DNA of 64,000 bases from Flexithrix dorotheae DSM 6795 (GTDB lineage: Bacteria > Bacteroidota > Bacteroidia > Cytophagales > Flammeovirgaceae), in the NCBI RefSeq assembly GCF_000379765.1, contig NZ_KB903498.1:66778-130777 (forward strand), read 5' to 3'. Below, in pieces: positions 37,491-46,833 of this stretch. The stretch's first letter is position 1. Every line of letters begins with the position of its first letter. A program made the position numbers and the translations under genes. The notes under the pieces are model-generated. The model searched no databases, was not told the origin of the DNA, and was given only the letters and a program-made list of their open reading frames with translations.

Positions 37491-40400
37491 ATGATTAGAA
37501 AATATTTATATATTTTTTTCCTGTGTATCCTGAATTTTCCTTTCCTTGTTTTGGGGCAAAACCACAACCAATTTGCCAAATTAACTACCGAGGATGGCTT
37601 ATCTTCTGTGTCTGTATTCTCCATTTCACAGGACTACCAGGGTTTTATGTGGTTCGGCACCAGGGATGGACTGAATAAATATGATGGCAATTCATTCACC
37701 ATTTACCGAAATGATCCATCCGATAAGTTTAGTATTTCCGGTAATTACATTAGGACAACATTAGAAGATTCAAATCGGAATTTCTGGGTGGGTACTTCAA
37801 ATGGTTTGTGCCTGTATGATAGAGAAAAGGATGCTTTTATCCGTGTGAAACGAGATAGTTTAAATTTACAGAATCAGAATGAATTGGGAATTTTGAGTCT
37901 GGCGGAGGATAATCAGGGGAATCTGTGGGTGGGATCCGGGGTTGGTTTATATCAGATTCCCAGAGATAATTTCAGGAAATTGATCCACTTTAATGAATTG
38001 GTTAGAAATGGTGAAAAAAAACCAGAAAACATTGCCATTAACCATATCTTCACTGAAAAAAATGGCTTCATTTGGATTGGGTCTTCCCAAGGACTTTATC
38101 GAATTAATTTGGATGCTTTCGGTAAATATAAAGTCAGGAAATATCCAATTTCCCAGGAACCAGGGAATGAAAAACCTGATCATCTCAATCAGATTTCTTC
38201 CATAGTTCGCGATGCAAAAGGAAGACTGATTGTGACAACCCGGGGGGGATACGGTGTAAATGTGTTAAATGAAAAAACAGGTATTTTTAGGCATTATATT
38301 AACCATCCGAATGATTTACAAATAAAAAATACAGATTTCAGAACCGTATTTTTGGATAAAGATGGAGTTTTATGGCTGGGAAGTTTTAAAGGACTAAGTT
38401 ACTATGATGAGGCATCTGCCAAACTGGTGACCTTCAACCATCATCCCGATTTGCCCCATTCCCTTGGGGACAATTCGGTTCGTCCGATTTATCAGGATAA
38501 TAAAGGATCCATCTGGATAGGAACTTACTTTGGAGGAATTAGTTTGCTGGACCAACACCAGTTTCGGTTTAAAAATTACCAGCCTCCAGCATATAGTAAT
38601 TCAATCAGTTACAGCGCAGTCAGTGGAATGGAGGAGGATAATAAAGGAAATATCTGGATTGGAACTGAAGGTGGAGGGCTCAATTATTTTAATCCTGATG
38701 CCGAAACCTTCAAATTATTTTCTAAAGCAAAAAATAACCTGAATCATGACAATATCAAGGATTTATGTTATGACAGCAGGGGGAATTTATGGGTGGGAAT
38801 GTATAATGGTGGCATAAATTTGCGGAGAAAAGGCAGTGAAAATTTTGAAAATTTTATATTGGACTCTTCCGCTAATATCGCTGAAAAAAGGGATGTTTAT
38901 ACTATAGAAGAAGATTTGGAAGGAAAGATATGGTTTGGCACCATGTCTGGGGAATTGTTCAGTTATGATTACCAGGAAAATCAGTTGGTAAAGCATCCTA
39001 AAAACTTTCCTCCTATCCGAAAAATTATTTCGGATAAAAAAGGGAACATCTGGGTTGGGAGTAAAAATAATCTGTGGTTTAAAAGCATAAACTCCAATCA
39101 ATGGGATTTAATCTTAGGAAAAGCAAATGATTTAAATTTTGAAATCTATAGCCTGTTAGAGGATACGGAGGATAATATCTGGATTGGTACTTTTGGCGGT
39201 GGGATGATAAGGTATAATCCCGGGACAAAATCCTGTAAGCATTTTACCACTAAAGAAGGATTATTGGGAAATAGTGTTTTTGGTATTTTGGAAGACGATA
39301 GCCGCAATTTATGGATCAGTACAGATAAAGGGATATCCAAGTTTTCTAATAAAGATTCTCTATTTCATCATTTTGATAACCGGGATGGCTTACCCAAAGA
39401 CTTTTTTAATTACAATGCCTATTTGAAATCGGGTAAAGGGGAAATGTATTTTGGAAGCGTGAATGGTTTTACGAGATTTTTCCCCGATAGCATTCAGTTG
39501 AATGATTTTGTATCACCAATAATAATTACAGGATTGCGATTATTTAACCAGCCTGTAAAAATTGGAGGAGAAGATGGGATATTGAATCAAAATATCAGCC
39601 TTTCCCGGGAATTGGTATTCAATTACCAACAAAACATTTTCACTCTTGAATTTGCTAATCTGAATTTTATTCTTCCACAGAAAAATACATATGCTTACAA
39701 GTTGAAAGGCCTTGAATCTGAGTGGAACTATGTTTCTACGCCATTTGCTACTTATACAAACCTGAGTCCGGGAACTTATACTTTTATGGTAAAAGGTGCC
39801 AATAATGATGGTATCTGGAACGAAAAGCCAACTGAATTAAGGATAAAAATTTTACCGCCACCCTGGAAAACCTGGTGGGCTTTTTCCATTTATATTATAT
39901 TGATGACTTTTGGGCTTTACATGCTGGTCAGGTTTACCAAAATTAAGGCCCGTTTACAACATCAACTTGAATTGGAATCAATAAACCAGGCCAGGCAGGA
40001 AGAAATCCATCAGGAAAAGCTCCGGTTCTTCACCAATATTTCTCATGAATTTCGTACCCCTTTAACGCTAATTTCGGGTCCCTTGGAAAACCTTTTCCGG
40101 CAGAAAACCGGAGATAAAGGTATTCAGAAAGATTTGCTGTTAATTAAAAAAAATACAGACAGGCTGCTTAGAATGGTGAATCAGCTTTTGGAATTCAGGA
40201 GATATGAAACAGGCAATATGAACCTGAAAGTTGCGGAAGGAAACCTGGTGAAATTTACAAAAGAAATTGTATTGGCCTTCGGACAATTGGCAGAAGAAAA
40301 GGAAATTGAACTGAGTTTTATTCCAGCCCAGCCGGAAATTAAGGTTTATTTTGATCGAGACCAGATGGAGAAAGTCTGGTTTAACCTCTTATCCAATGCC

Positions 40401-41624
40401 ATTAAATTTACCCCTGAAGGTGGAAAAATTCAGGTAGTTTTAAAAATGAACGATGGTTATGCTGATTTGCCAAAAGGTGGAATCATAGCGATGGTTGAAA
40501 ATACAGGAGTGCCCATTCCATCAGGAGACCTGCGCAGAATATTTGAAAGATTTTACCAGTCGGATAAACAGCATACCGGAAAGGGGGGAAGTGGAATTGG
40601 TCTGGCGCTTTCAAAAAGTATTGTGCAGGGGCATGGGGGAGAAATTCTGGCGGAGAGTTTTGCCGAATCTGGTGAAATGGGAAAAAACCGATTTATTTTT
40701 CAATTACCCCTCGGTAGGGAGCATTTTACAGCCACACAAATAATAAGTAATTTTAAAGACAGTGAGTCCAATGTACATTATGCTTTTGGTAAAGTACCTC
40801 TAAATGGTGAAATTTCACCCGCTAAGCCGCAAGAACCTGCTGGTTTCAAAAAAGAAGCTCCTTTGGTTTTAGTGGTGGAAGACAATACAGATGTCCGGGA
40901 TTTTATCAAATCAATTCTTGCCAATGACTATCAGATTATAGAGGCAGATTCTGGTGTTACGGGTCTGAAAAAGGCAAAATCCAGTATCCCTGATTTGATT
41001 GTGAGTGATGTGATGATGCCTGAAATGGATGGGATAGAATTTTGTAAACAAATTAAAAATGATATTTCCACTTGCCATATCCCTGTAATTCTGCTTACTG
41101 CCAGAACTTCTTTAATTTATAAAGTACAGGGTTTTGAAAATGGAGCGGATGATTATGTGACCAAACCTTTCAGCATGGAATTGCTGTCTACCCGGGTAGC
41201 AAATTTAATTGCTTCCAGAAAGATGCTTAGACAAAAGTTTAGCCGTGAGGTGGTTTTGCAGCCAACCAACATTGCCATTACACCACCCGATGAAGTTTTT
41301 CTGGAAAAAGCTTTAAAAATAATTGAAGAAAATATGGCAAATGAAAACTTCAATGTGGCAGAATTTAGTAAGGAAATGGGAATGAGTCGTCCTGTGTTGT
41401 ATAGAAAAATTAAGGCCCTTACCGATTTATCAATTATTGATTTTATCAAATCAGTGCGGTTGAAAAAAGCAGCTCTTTTATTGGGGCAAAAAGAGCTAAG
41501 CATTACAGATATTGCTATAAAAACAGGATTCTCTGATGCCCGGTATTTCCGAAAATGCTTTAAAGCAGAATTTGGAGTTTCTCCTTCCAGTTTTAGAGAA
41601 ACCGATACCATGAACATAAAATAG
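37491..41624 (+). CDS. Hybrid two-component sensor/regulator (HTCS)
   Basis: 1377 residues combining a whole two-component system. A signal peptide is followed by two-bladed-propeller repeats (many GFMWFGTRDGL/GNIWIG-type Reg_prop motifs, about 25-690), a Y_Y_Y domain (about 710-785), a membrane helix (WWAFSIYIILMTFGLYML, about 796-815), HisKA with phospho-His in NISHEFRTPL (about 860), HATPase with SGIGLALSKSI, a receiver with phospho-Asp in LIVSDVMMPEMDG (about 1172) and an AraC-type HTH (about 1275-1373). HTCS proteins sense oligosaccharides in the periplasm and activate the nearby susC/susD genes. This one directly precedes susC. Confidence 0.95.
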   Translation: MIRKYLYIFFLCILNFPFLVLGQNHNQFAKLTTEDGLSSVSVFSISQDYQGFMWFGTRDGLNKYDGNSFTIYRNDPSDKFSISGNYIRTTLEDSNRNFWVGTSNGLCLYDREKDAFIRVKRDSLNLQNQNELGILSLAEDNQGNLWVGSGVGLYQIPRDNFRKLIHFNELVRNGEKKPENIAINHIFTEKNGFIWIGSSQGLYRINLDAFGKYKVRKYPISQEPGNEKPDHLNQISSIVRDAKGRLIVTTRGGYGVNVLNEKTGIFRHYINHPNDLQIKNTDFRTVFLDKDGVLWLGSFKGLSYYDEASAKLVTFNHHPDLPHSLGDNSVRPIYQDNKGSIWIGTYFGGISLLDQHQFRFKNYQPPAYSNSISYSAVSGMEEDNKGNIWIGTEGGGLNYFNPDAETFKLFSKAKNNLNHDNIKDLCYDSRGNLWVGMYNGGINLRRKGSENFENFILDSSANIAEKRDVYTIEEDLEGKIWFGTMSGELFSYDYQENQLVKHPKNFPPIRKIISDKKGNIWVGSKNNLWFKSINSNQWDLILGKANDLNFEIYSLLEDTEDNIWIGTFGGGMIRYNPGTKSCKHFTTKEGLLGNSVFGILEDDSRNLWISTDKGISKFSNKDSLFHHFDNRDGLPKDFFNYNAYLKSGKGEMYFGSVNGFTRFFPDSIQLNDFVSPIIITGLRLFNQPVKIGGEDGILNQNISLSRELVFNYQQNIFTLEFANLNFILPQKNTYAYKLKGLESEWNYVSTPFATYTNLSPGTYTFMVKGANNDGIWNEKPTELRIKILPPPWKTWWAFSIYIILMTFGLYMLVRFTKIKARLQHQLELESINQARQEEIHQEKLRFFTNISHEFRTPLTLISGPLENLFRQKTGDKGIQKDLLLIKKNTDRLLRMVNQLLEFRRYETGNMNLKVAEGNLVKFTKEIVLAFGQLAEEKEIELSFIPAQPEIKVYFDRDQMEKVWFNLLSNAIKFTPEGGKIQVVLKMNDGYADLPKGGIIAMVENTGVPIPSGDLRRIFERFYQSDKQHTGKGGSGIGLALSKSIVQGHGGEILAESFAESGEMGKNRFIFQLPLGREHFTATQIISNFKDSESNVHYAFGKVPLNGEISPAKPQEPAGFKKEAPLVLVVEDNTDVRDFIKSILANDYQIIEADSGVTGLKKAKSSIPDLIVSDVMMPEMDGIEFCKQIKNDISTCHIPVILLTARTSLIYKVQGFENGADDYVTKPFSMELLSTRVANLIASRKMLRQKFSREVVLQPTNIAITPPDEVFLEKALKIIEENMANENFNVAEFSKEMGMSRPVLYRKIKALTDLSIIDFIKSVRLKKAALLLGQKELSITDIAIKTGFSDARYFRKCFKAEFGVSPSSFRETDTMNIK

Positions 41625-41632
41625 AACGATAA

Positions 41633-41700
41633 TTACCCACGATTTGAACAAAAATTATCCCCTAGAACATTTTTTACCCCTTCTAAAAGCAATCTTACCC
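41633..41700 (+). promoter_or_regulatory. Four TTAYCC repeats upstream of susC, probable regulator site
   Basis: TTACCC (41633), TTATCCCC (41655), TTACCCC (41674) and TTACCC (41695) start 22, 19 and 21 bp apart. Read on the minus strand they are GGGTAA or GGGATAA elements, the same core as the GGTAAAAT sites elsewhere in this locus, and the last pair has the same 21-bp spacing. The block ends 28 bp before a TTTG at 41728. It is likely bound by the HTCS or AraC regulator of this locus. Confidence 0.6.
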
Positions 41701-41844
41701 CCCTCTGCTTTAGGCTATTTTCCAAGTTTTGTTAGGCTTTAGCTAAAGTGATTCATGAAACAATTGTAGCCGCATGGTGTGGCTCAAATAAAAAAATGCT
41801 GGTGTTCCAACTTAGCTTAGTCGATTTGATGATTTTCAAAATGT

Positions 41845-41943
41845 ATGTCAAGGTTAAAAAATAAGAAGCAATTGACATTGGCAGAATTAGGAACGGGTGT
41901 TCTGATAATTCTCCTCACTTTGTTAATTGTATATCTGCTTTAA
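41845..41943 (+). CDS. Small membrane protein (32 residues) between HTCS and susC
   Basis: ATG at 41845, TAA at 41941-41943, 41 bp before susC. The peptide has a basic N-terminus (MSRLKNKKQLTLAELG) followed by an uninterrupted hydrophobic stretch (VLIILLTLLIVYLL) ending at the stop: a textbook small single-helix inner-membrane protein with the N-terminus inside. Its position in the susC leader means it would be made whenever the locus is induced. No known family was recognised. Confidence 0.55.
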   Translation: MSRLKNKKQLTLAELGTGVLIILLTLLIVYLL

Positions 41944-41984
41944 ACAAATTCTAAATAAATTTTCTAATTAACATTCCAAAAAAT

Positions 41985-44900
41985 ATGAGAATGATTTACT
42001 TTAAACCAATGGCCCGACAGGTGCTGTTATTCATTTTTTGCTGGGTAAGTTTCCAGGGCTTATTTGCCCAATCTACCATTTCCGGAAAGGTGACTTCATC
42101 CGAAGATTCCCAGCCAATTCCCGGAGTTAATATTCTGATAAAAGGAACAAGTAATGGTACCACCACCAATTTTGATGGGGAGTTTAAACTTTCGGCAAAT
42201 CCTGGTGAAACACTTATATTTAGTTATATCGGATATATCAACCAGGAGATTGAAATTTCCAGTCAAACTCAACTTGATATAGTGCTTGAACCTGATATGC
42301 AACAACTGGAAGAAGTTGTGGTAGTAGGATATGGTACACAGAAAAAAGCGGATCTTACAGGTTCAGTTTCTTCTATCAGTGGAGATGAAATTAGTAAAAT
42401 GTCTTCTCCTAGAATTGAGCAGGCACTTATGGGTAAAACTGCAGGGGTGCAGATTTCAGCGGTAGATGCTTCTCCCGGAGCAGGATTGAGTATAAAAATC
42501 AGGGGAGATAACTCTATAAATGCCAATAATGAGCCTCTTGTAGTAATCGATGGATTTATCGGTGGTGATTTAAGAAGTTTGAACACAAACGATGTAGAGT
42601 CAATTGAAGTTTTAAAGGATGCCTCAGCAACAGCTATTTACGGTTCAAGGGGATCGAACGGGGTAATTATTGTAACTACGAAAAGTGGAAAGTCTGGAAA
42701 AACTGAAGTTTCACTTACTGCAGAATATGGTTTCCAGAAATTAAACAAAAAATTAGATCTGATGAATGGCACAGAATACTGGGCATTAAGAAGATTGAAT
42801 TCTGCAGATTTGGATCCTACGGCATGGGAAGTTACCAATATCGATACTTTGGGGGCAGGAACAGACTGGCAGGATGAAATTATTCAGGATGCCCCAATAA
42901 AAAGATACAATGCCAGAATAACTGGTGGAAATGAAAAAACGAGATACGCTGCATTTATTGATTATATTGATCAGGCAGGTATTGTTAAAAACTCCGATTA
43001 TTCAAAAGGTTCTGTAAGATTAAACCTTGATCATGATATTTCTGATAAAGCCAGGTTTGGAGCAAGGATTTCTTATTATAAATCAACCGAAAATGGTGCG
43101 AGAATTAATGGGAACTATGGTTCAAGAGGTGGACCAATTACCTTAAATGCGACTATTTTCCCTTCTATTATTCCGGTATATGCCGAAGATGGCTCTTACA
43201 ATCCTTTATTTGATAGCTCTTCTCAAAGAGATAATCCTGTTCATACTGCTGATAAAACCATAGATGAAACTTTCAGAAACTATCTACAGGGAAGTGGTTT
43301 TTTCGAGTATGACATCATTGATGGATTGACTTACAAACTAAATATGGGATATTTATTCCAAACCAGAGAGCAAAGGAGGTACGTGTCCAAAACTTTGCAG
43401 GCGGCTTTAAATGAAGGTAGTGCCGATCTTGATAATGTGTACAGTAACAGATGGTTGATCGAAAACACGCTTAACTACAGAAAAAGTTTTAATGATCACG
43501 ATTTGAATATTCTGGCTGGTTTTACTTCCCAGGTGGATAATACAAACAGAAACGATATTTCCACAACAGGATTTGCAACCGAAGTACTTAATCTGAATGA
43601 TATTGGATTAGCTGAGAATGTTGTAAATAAAGGTTCTTCTTATAGTCAGGTAAATCAGGCTTCATTTTTAGGTAGAATTAATTATGGTTATAAGGGAAAA
43701 TACCTGGTGACTTTAACAGGCCGGTCAGATGGTTCTTCAGTTTTTGCTAAAAACAATAAGTGGGCATTTTTCCCATCAGCCTCTTTTGGATGGAGAATTA
43801 GCGAAGAAAGTTTCATGAATACTTCCAATACATTTAGCAACTTGAAATTGAGGTTGAGTTACGGTAAAAGTGGAAACCAGGCCATTAGCCCTTACCAGTC
43901 ATTGGCCAGTTATAACACAGGGGTAATTTATACCATAGATGGAAGTACTCAATTGACTAACGGTGTAGTACCTGGAAGAATTTCAAATGCAGATTTGAGA
44001 TGGGAAACCACTGCACAAACCAACGTTGGTTTGGATATGGGATTTTTGCAGGATAGATTGGGCTTTACGGTTGATGTGTACAGAAAGCTGACAAATGACT
44101 TATTATATAATGCCAGGCTGGCTCCTAATTCAGGATTCTCAAGCCAGTTGCAAAACATTGGAGAAGTGGAAAACAGAGGGGTTGAATTGAGTGTAAATGC
44201 ACAAGTGGTAAAATCAGGAGACTTTACATTTGATGTTTCTGGAAATATTTCTTTTGTAGACAACAAAGTGCTATCACTAGGAGAAGATTCTGTTGTTTAC
44301 CTGAATACTTCAGGAGGTTCAATGGGTTCTGGATATTCTACAACTGGTGTATTGGAAATCGGACAGCCAATGGGTAATTTCTTCGGATATGTATTTGACG
44401 GAATCTATCAAAATGAGCAGGAAGTGGCCGCTCTTCCATTCCCGGGAGCTATTCCAGGTGCAGCTAAATATAGAGACATTAATGGAGATGGGGAAATCAA
44501 TGAAGATGATAGAACAACAATTGGAAATGCACTGCCAAATGTTTACTACGGATTTACCACTAATTTTGCATACAAGGGACTTGATCTGAATATTGTTTTC
44601 CAGGGCGTGAAAGGTGCTGAAATGGCCTATTTAGGGAAAGTAAATCTATTGAGACCGGGTTCACAAAACAATGGTTTTAAAGAAGTTCAGGATTACTGGA
44701 CTCCGGAAAATGGTTCTAATACCATGGTGGGTATTGGTGAGACCTGGGATGAAATGTCTTCAAGATTTGTGGAATCAGCAGATTTCCTCAGAGTAAGGAA
44801 TATTTCTCTGGGATATACCCTTCCCAAAACTGTTAGCCAGAAAATTGGGGCTAAAAACCTAAGAGTTTACGCCAATGCCATTAACTGGTTCACATTTACA

Positions 44901-45038
44901 AATTACAGTGGTTTCGATCCTGAAGTTAACTCAAGACACAATGGAAGTGATTTCCAGCAAAATGTGCAGAGAGGAGTTGATAATGGAGGTTATCCTTCAG
45001 CTAAGCAATTCCTGATGGGTATAAACTTAACTTTCTAA
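41985..45038 (+). CDS. susC: SusC/RagA-type TonB-dependent outer-membrane transporter
   Basis: 1017 residues. The signal peptide ends GLFAQ. A carboxypeptidase-regulatory-like domain follows (STISGKVTSSEDSQPIPGVNI), then the SusC signature EEVVVVGYGTQKKADLTGSV, the plug domain (about 120-230) and a 22-stranded barrel to the C-terminal FLMGINLTF. It imports oligosaccharides using TonB energy, with the SusD lipoprotein as lid. It lies between the HTCS and susD genes. Confidence 0.95.
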   Translation: MRMIYFKPMARQVLLFIFCWVSFQGLFAQSTISGKVTSSEDSQPIPGVNILIKGTSNGTTTNFDGEFKLSANPGETLIFSYIGYINQEIEISSQTQLDIVLEPDMQQLEEVVVVGYGTQKKADLTGSVSSISGDEISKMSSPRIEQALMGKTAGVQISAVDASPGAGLSIKIRGDNSINANNEPLVVIDGFIGGDLRSLNTNDVESIEVLKDASATAIYGSRGSNGVIIVTTKSGKSGKTEVSLTAEYGFQKLNKKLDLMNGTEYWALRRLNSADLDPTAWEVTNIDTLGAGTDWQDEIIQDAPIKRYNARITGGNEKTRYAAFIDYIDQAGIVKNSDYSKGSVRLNLDHDISDKARFGARISYYKSTENGARINGNYGSRGGPITLNATIFPSIIPVYAEDGSYNPLFDSSSQRDNPVHTADKTIDETFRNYLQGSGFFEYDIIDGLTYKLNMGYLFQTREQRRYVSKTLQAALNEGSADLDNVYSNRWLIENTLNYRKSFNDHDLNILAGFTSQVDNTNRNDISTTGFATEVLNLNDIGLAENVVNKGSSYSQVNQASFLGRINYGYKGKYLVTLTGRSDGSSVFAKNNKWAFFPSASFGWRISEESFMNTSNTFSNLKLRLSYGKSGNQAISPYQSLASYNTGVIYTIDGSTQLTNGVVPGRISNADLRWETTAQTNVGLDMGFLQDRLGFTVDVYRKLTNDLLYNARLAPNSGFSSQLQNIGEVENRGVELSVNAQVVKSGDFTFDVSGNISFVDNKVLSLGEDSVVYLNTSGGSMGSGYSTTGVLEIGQPMGNFFGYVFDGIYQNEQEVAALPFPGAIPGAAKYRDINGDGEINEDDRTTIGNALPNVYYGFTTNFAYKGLDLNIVFQGVKGAEMAYLGKVNLLRPGSQNNGFKEVQDYWTPENGSNTMVGIGETWDEMSSRFVESADFLRVRNISLGYTLPKTVSQKIGAKNLRVYANAINWFTFTNYSGFDPEVNSRHNGSDFQQNVQRGVDNGGYPSAKQFLMGINLTF

Positions 45039-45077
45039 TCCTGTAAAATTTTATTCAGTAAAAAATCATAATTTAAT

Positions 45078-45144
45078 CCCGCATGAGTTCTGCTTAATTG
45101 CTTGATAACGAGACTTATATGATTTAAAAAAGAAATCATGCGGG
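45078..45144 (+). other. Long inverted repeat between susC and susD
   Basis: CCCGCATGA (45078-45086) and TCATGCGGG (45136-45144) are perfect inverted 9-mers around a 49-base loop. There is no T run, so it is not a simple terminator; it may protect the susC mRNA end or tune susD expression. Confidence 0.45.
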
Positions 45145-45162
45145 TATTTAAAACTTTATAAT

Positions 45163-46638
45163 ATGAAAAGGAATTTATTGATATTGTTGTTGTTGATCTC
45201 CTTCACAAGTTGTGAAGAGTTCCTCACAGAAGAGCCAAAAAGCTTGCTTTCGCCATCCAACTTTCCCTCATCGGCTCAAGATGCTAACCTGATGTTAGGT
45301 GGAATGATGCAAAGGCTGGATGATTATTACCAAAGAGATTTTTACCTCTCTGTGGAAATTACCAGTGATGAAGCTGAGGTAAGGTACAATAGCGGTGACC
45401 GATATGATATGGATTACTTTACCTATACCACTGGAAACCAATATTTCAGGGATGTATGGGGTGATTCCTATGAAATTATCAGTGAAGCAAATTTTATGAT
45501 TGCAGCCATTCCCGAAGAAAGTGAATGGGGAGCACCATACATTGCTGCAGCTAAATTTTACAGAGCTTTTCACTACTTCCACTTAACCAGATTGTGGGGT
45601 AAAGTGCCTTTAAGGTTAGAGCCTGTGGAAACTTTTAACCAGGCTAAAGATGCTACAAAAGCTTCTGAAGAGGAAATTTATACCCAAATTTTGGAAGATC
45701 TTGCCTATGCGGAAAGTAATTTGCCCGACTTCTGGACTGGAGGAAATGATGATGGAAGACCAACTTTGGGAGCTGCCAAAACTTTAATGGCAAAAGTTTA
45801 CCTTACAATGGCTGGATGGCCTTTAAAGCAAACAGATAAATATGCATTGGCCGCTCAAAAAGCGGGTGAGGTAGTGAATTCAGGAAACTATGCCTTACTC
45901 AATAACTTTGCTGATGTATTTAAGATAGCCAATGAAAATAGTTCAGAGCATATCTGGTCTGTGCAGTATTCGGATCCAAGCAGTGGAGGTACCATGATGA
46001 CGGTTCAGTCCAGACCAAGTGGTGGTGGAATTAAAGACGGAGGCTGGTATTTCTGGAACACTTCAGAGCAGTTTATGAGTAAATTTGAGGATATAGATAC
46101 CAGAAAAGCAGGGACTTTTTTAACTGACCTTGTTGAAGTGGTGAATGGAGATACAGTGATTACAAACTATACTTCATTTAGCGGTGGAAATGAACTTGGA
46201 GCAAAACCTTGTATGCAGAAGTGGCAGGATTACGGTTCTGGCAGACAATTTACTGATGAAGCCAGAAGAACAGGATTAAACTTTCCGATATTCAGACTTT
46301 CAGAAGCTTATTTAATATTGGCTGAGGCAGAGAACGAAGCAAATGGCCCGACACAGGTAGCCTTAAATGCATTGAACACCGTGAGAGAAAGAGCAAATTT
46401 GGAAGCTGTAGGAAGTGTTGGACAAGGCGAATTAAGAGACATCATCAGAAATGAATGGAGTCTGGAGCTGGCTCACGAAGCTAAAAGAAGATTTAACCTG
46501 GTAAGGTGGGAATTATTCGACCAGACTATGGCTAATGATATTCATGCAGCTGCAAATTACCAGCCCCATATGAAATTATTACCTGTCCCACAAAATGAAG
46601 TGGATGTTTCCGGTTTGGCACAGAATGATGGTTATTAA
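45163..46638 (+). CDS. susD: SusD/RagB-type surface glycan-binding lipoprotein
   Basis: 491 residues. The lipoprotein signal ends SFTSC, followed by EEFLTEEPKS, the usual SusD start. TPR-like helices (AKFYRAFHYFHLTRLWGKVPLRLEPV) and the C-terminal SusD segment (RLSEAYLILAEAENEA...LNTVRERA and ELAHEAKRRFNLVRW) are present. It captures oligosaccharides at the cell surface and caps the SusC barrel. A perfect terminator follows. Confidence 0.95.
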   Translation: MKRNLLILLLLISFTSCEEFLTEEPKSLLSPSNFPSSAQDANLMLGGMMQRLDDYYQRDFYLSVEITSDEAEVRYNSGDRYDMDYFTYTTGNQYFRDVWGDSYEIISEANFMIAAIPEESEWGAPYIAAAKFYRAFHYFHLTRLWGKVPLRLEPVETFNQAKDATKASEEEIYTQILEDLAYAESNLPDFWTGGNDDGRPTLGAAKTLMAKVYLTMAGWPLKQTDKYALAAQKAGEVVNSGNYALLNNFADVFKIANENSSEHIWSVQYSDPSSGGTMMTVQSRPSGGGIKDGGWYFWNTSEQFMSKFEDIDTRKAGTFLTDLVEVVNGDTVITNYTSFSGGNELGAKPCMQKWQDYGSGRQFTDEARRTGLNFPIFRLSEAYLILAEAENEANGPTQVALNALNTVRERANLEAVGSVGQGELRDIIRNEWSLELAHEAKRRFNLVRWELFDQTMANDIHAAANYQPHMKLLPVPQNEVDVSGLAQNDGY

Positions 46639-46648
46639 AAATGAAATA

Positions 46649-46686
46649 AAAAAAAGGCATGCACCAATTGGTGCATGCCTTTTTTT
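46649..46686 (+). terminator. Strong terminator after susD
   Basis: A perfect palindrome: A-tract, GGCATGCACCAA, then TTGGTGCATGCC and a run of seven T. Confidence 0.9.
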
Positions 46687-46833
46687 ATGGGTAATTTGAT
46701 GAATCTCACCTTTTGATTTAAACTTTTCAGATTGATCGAAACCATATAAATATTTACTATTGGGAGGATGATGATATGAATTATCAGATTCCTTGCTTTT
46801 AACAAAGTACTGATGCTATTACTACTTGAAATT

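Larger units (their letters stand above)
41625..41984. other. 360-bp HTCS-susC intergenic region
   Basis: It contains four TTAYCC repeats (41633-41700), a possible -7 core (TTTTG at 41727-41731), and a small membrane-protein frame (41845-41943). The remainder is AT-rich with no other structure seen. Confidence 0.55.

Noticed and set aside
41153-41617. 154-codon minus-strand open frame
   Set aside because: Antisense to the receiver and HTH part of the HTCS gene.
46690-46697. Single GGTAATTT upstream of the GH2 gene
   Set aside because: Only one copy and no second repeat; not called as an operator.
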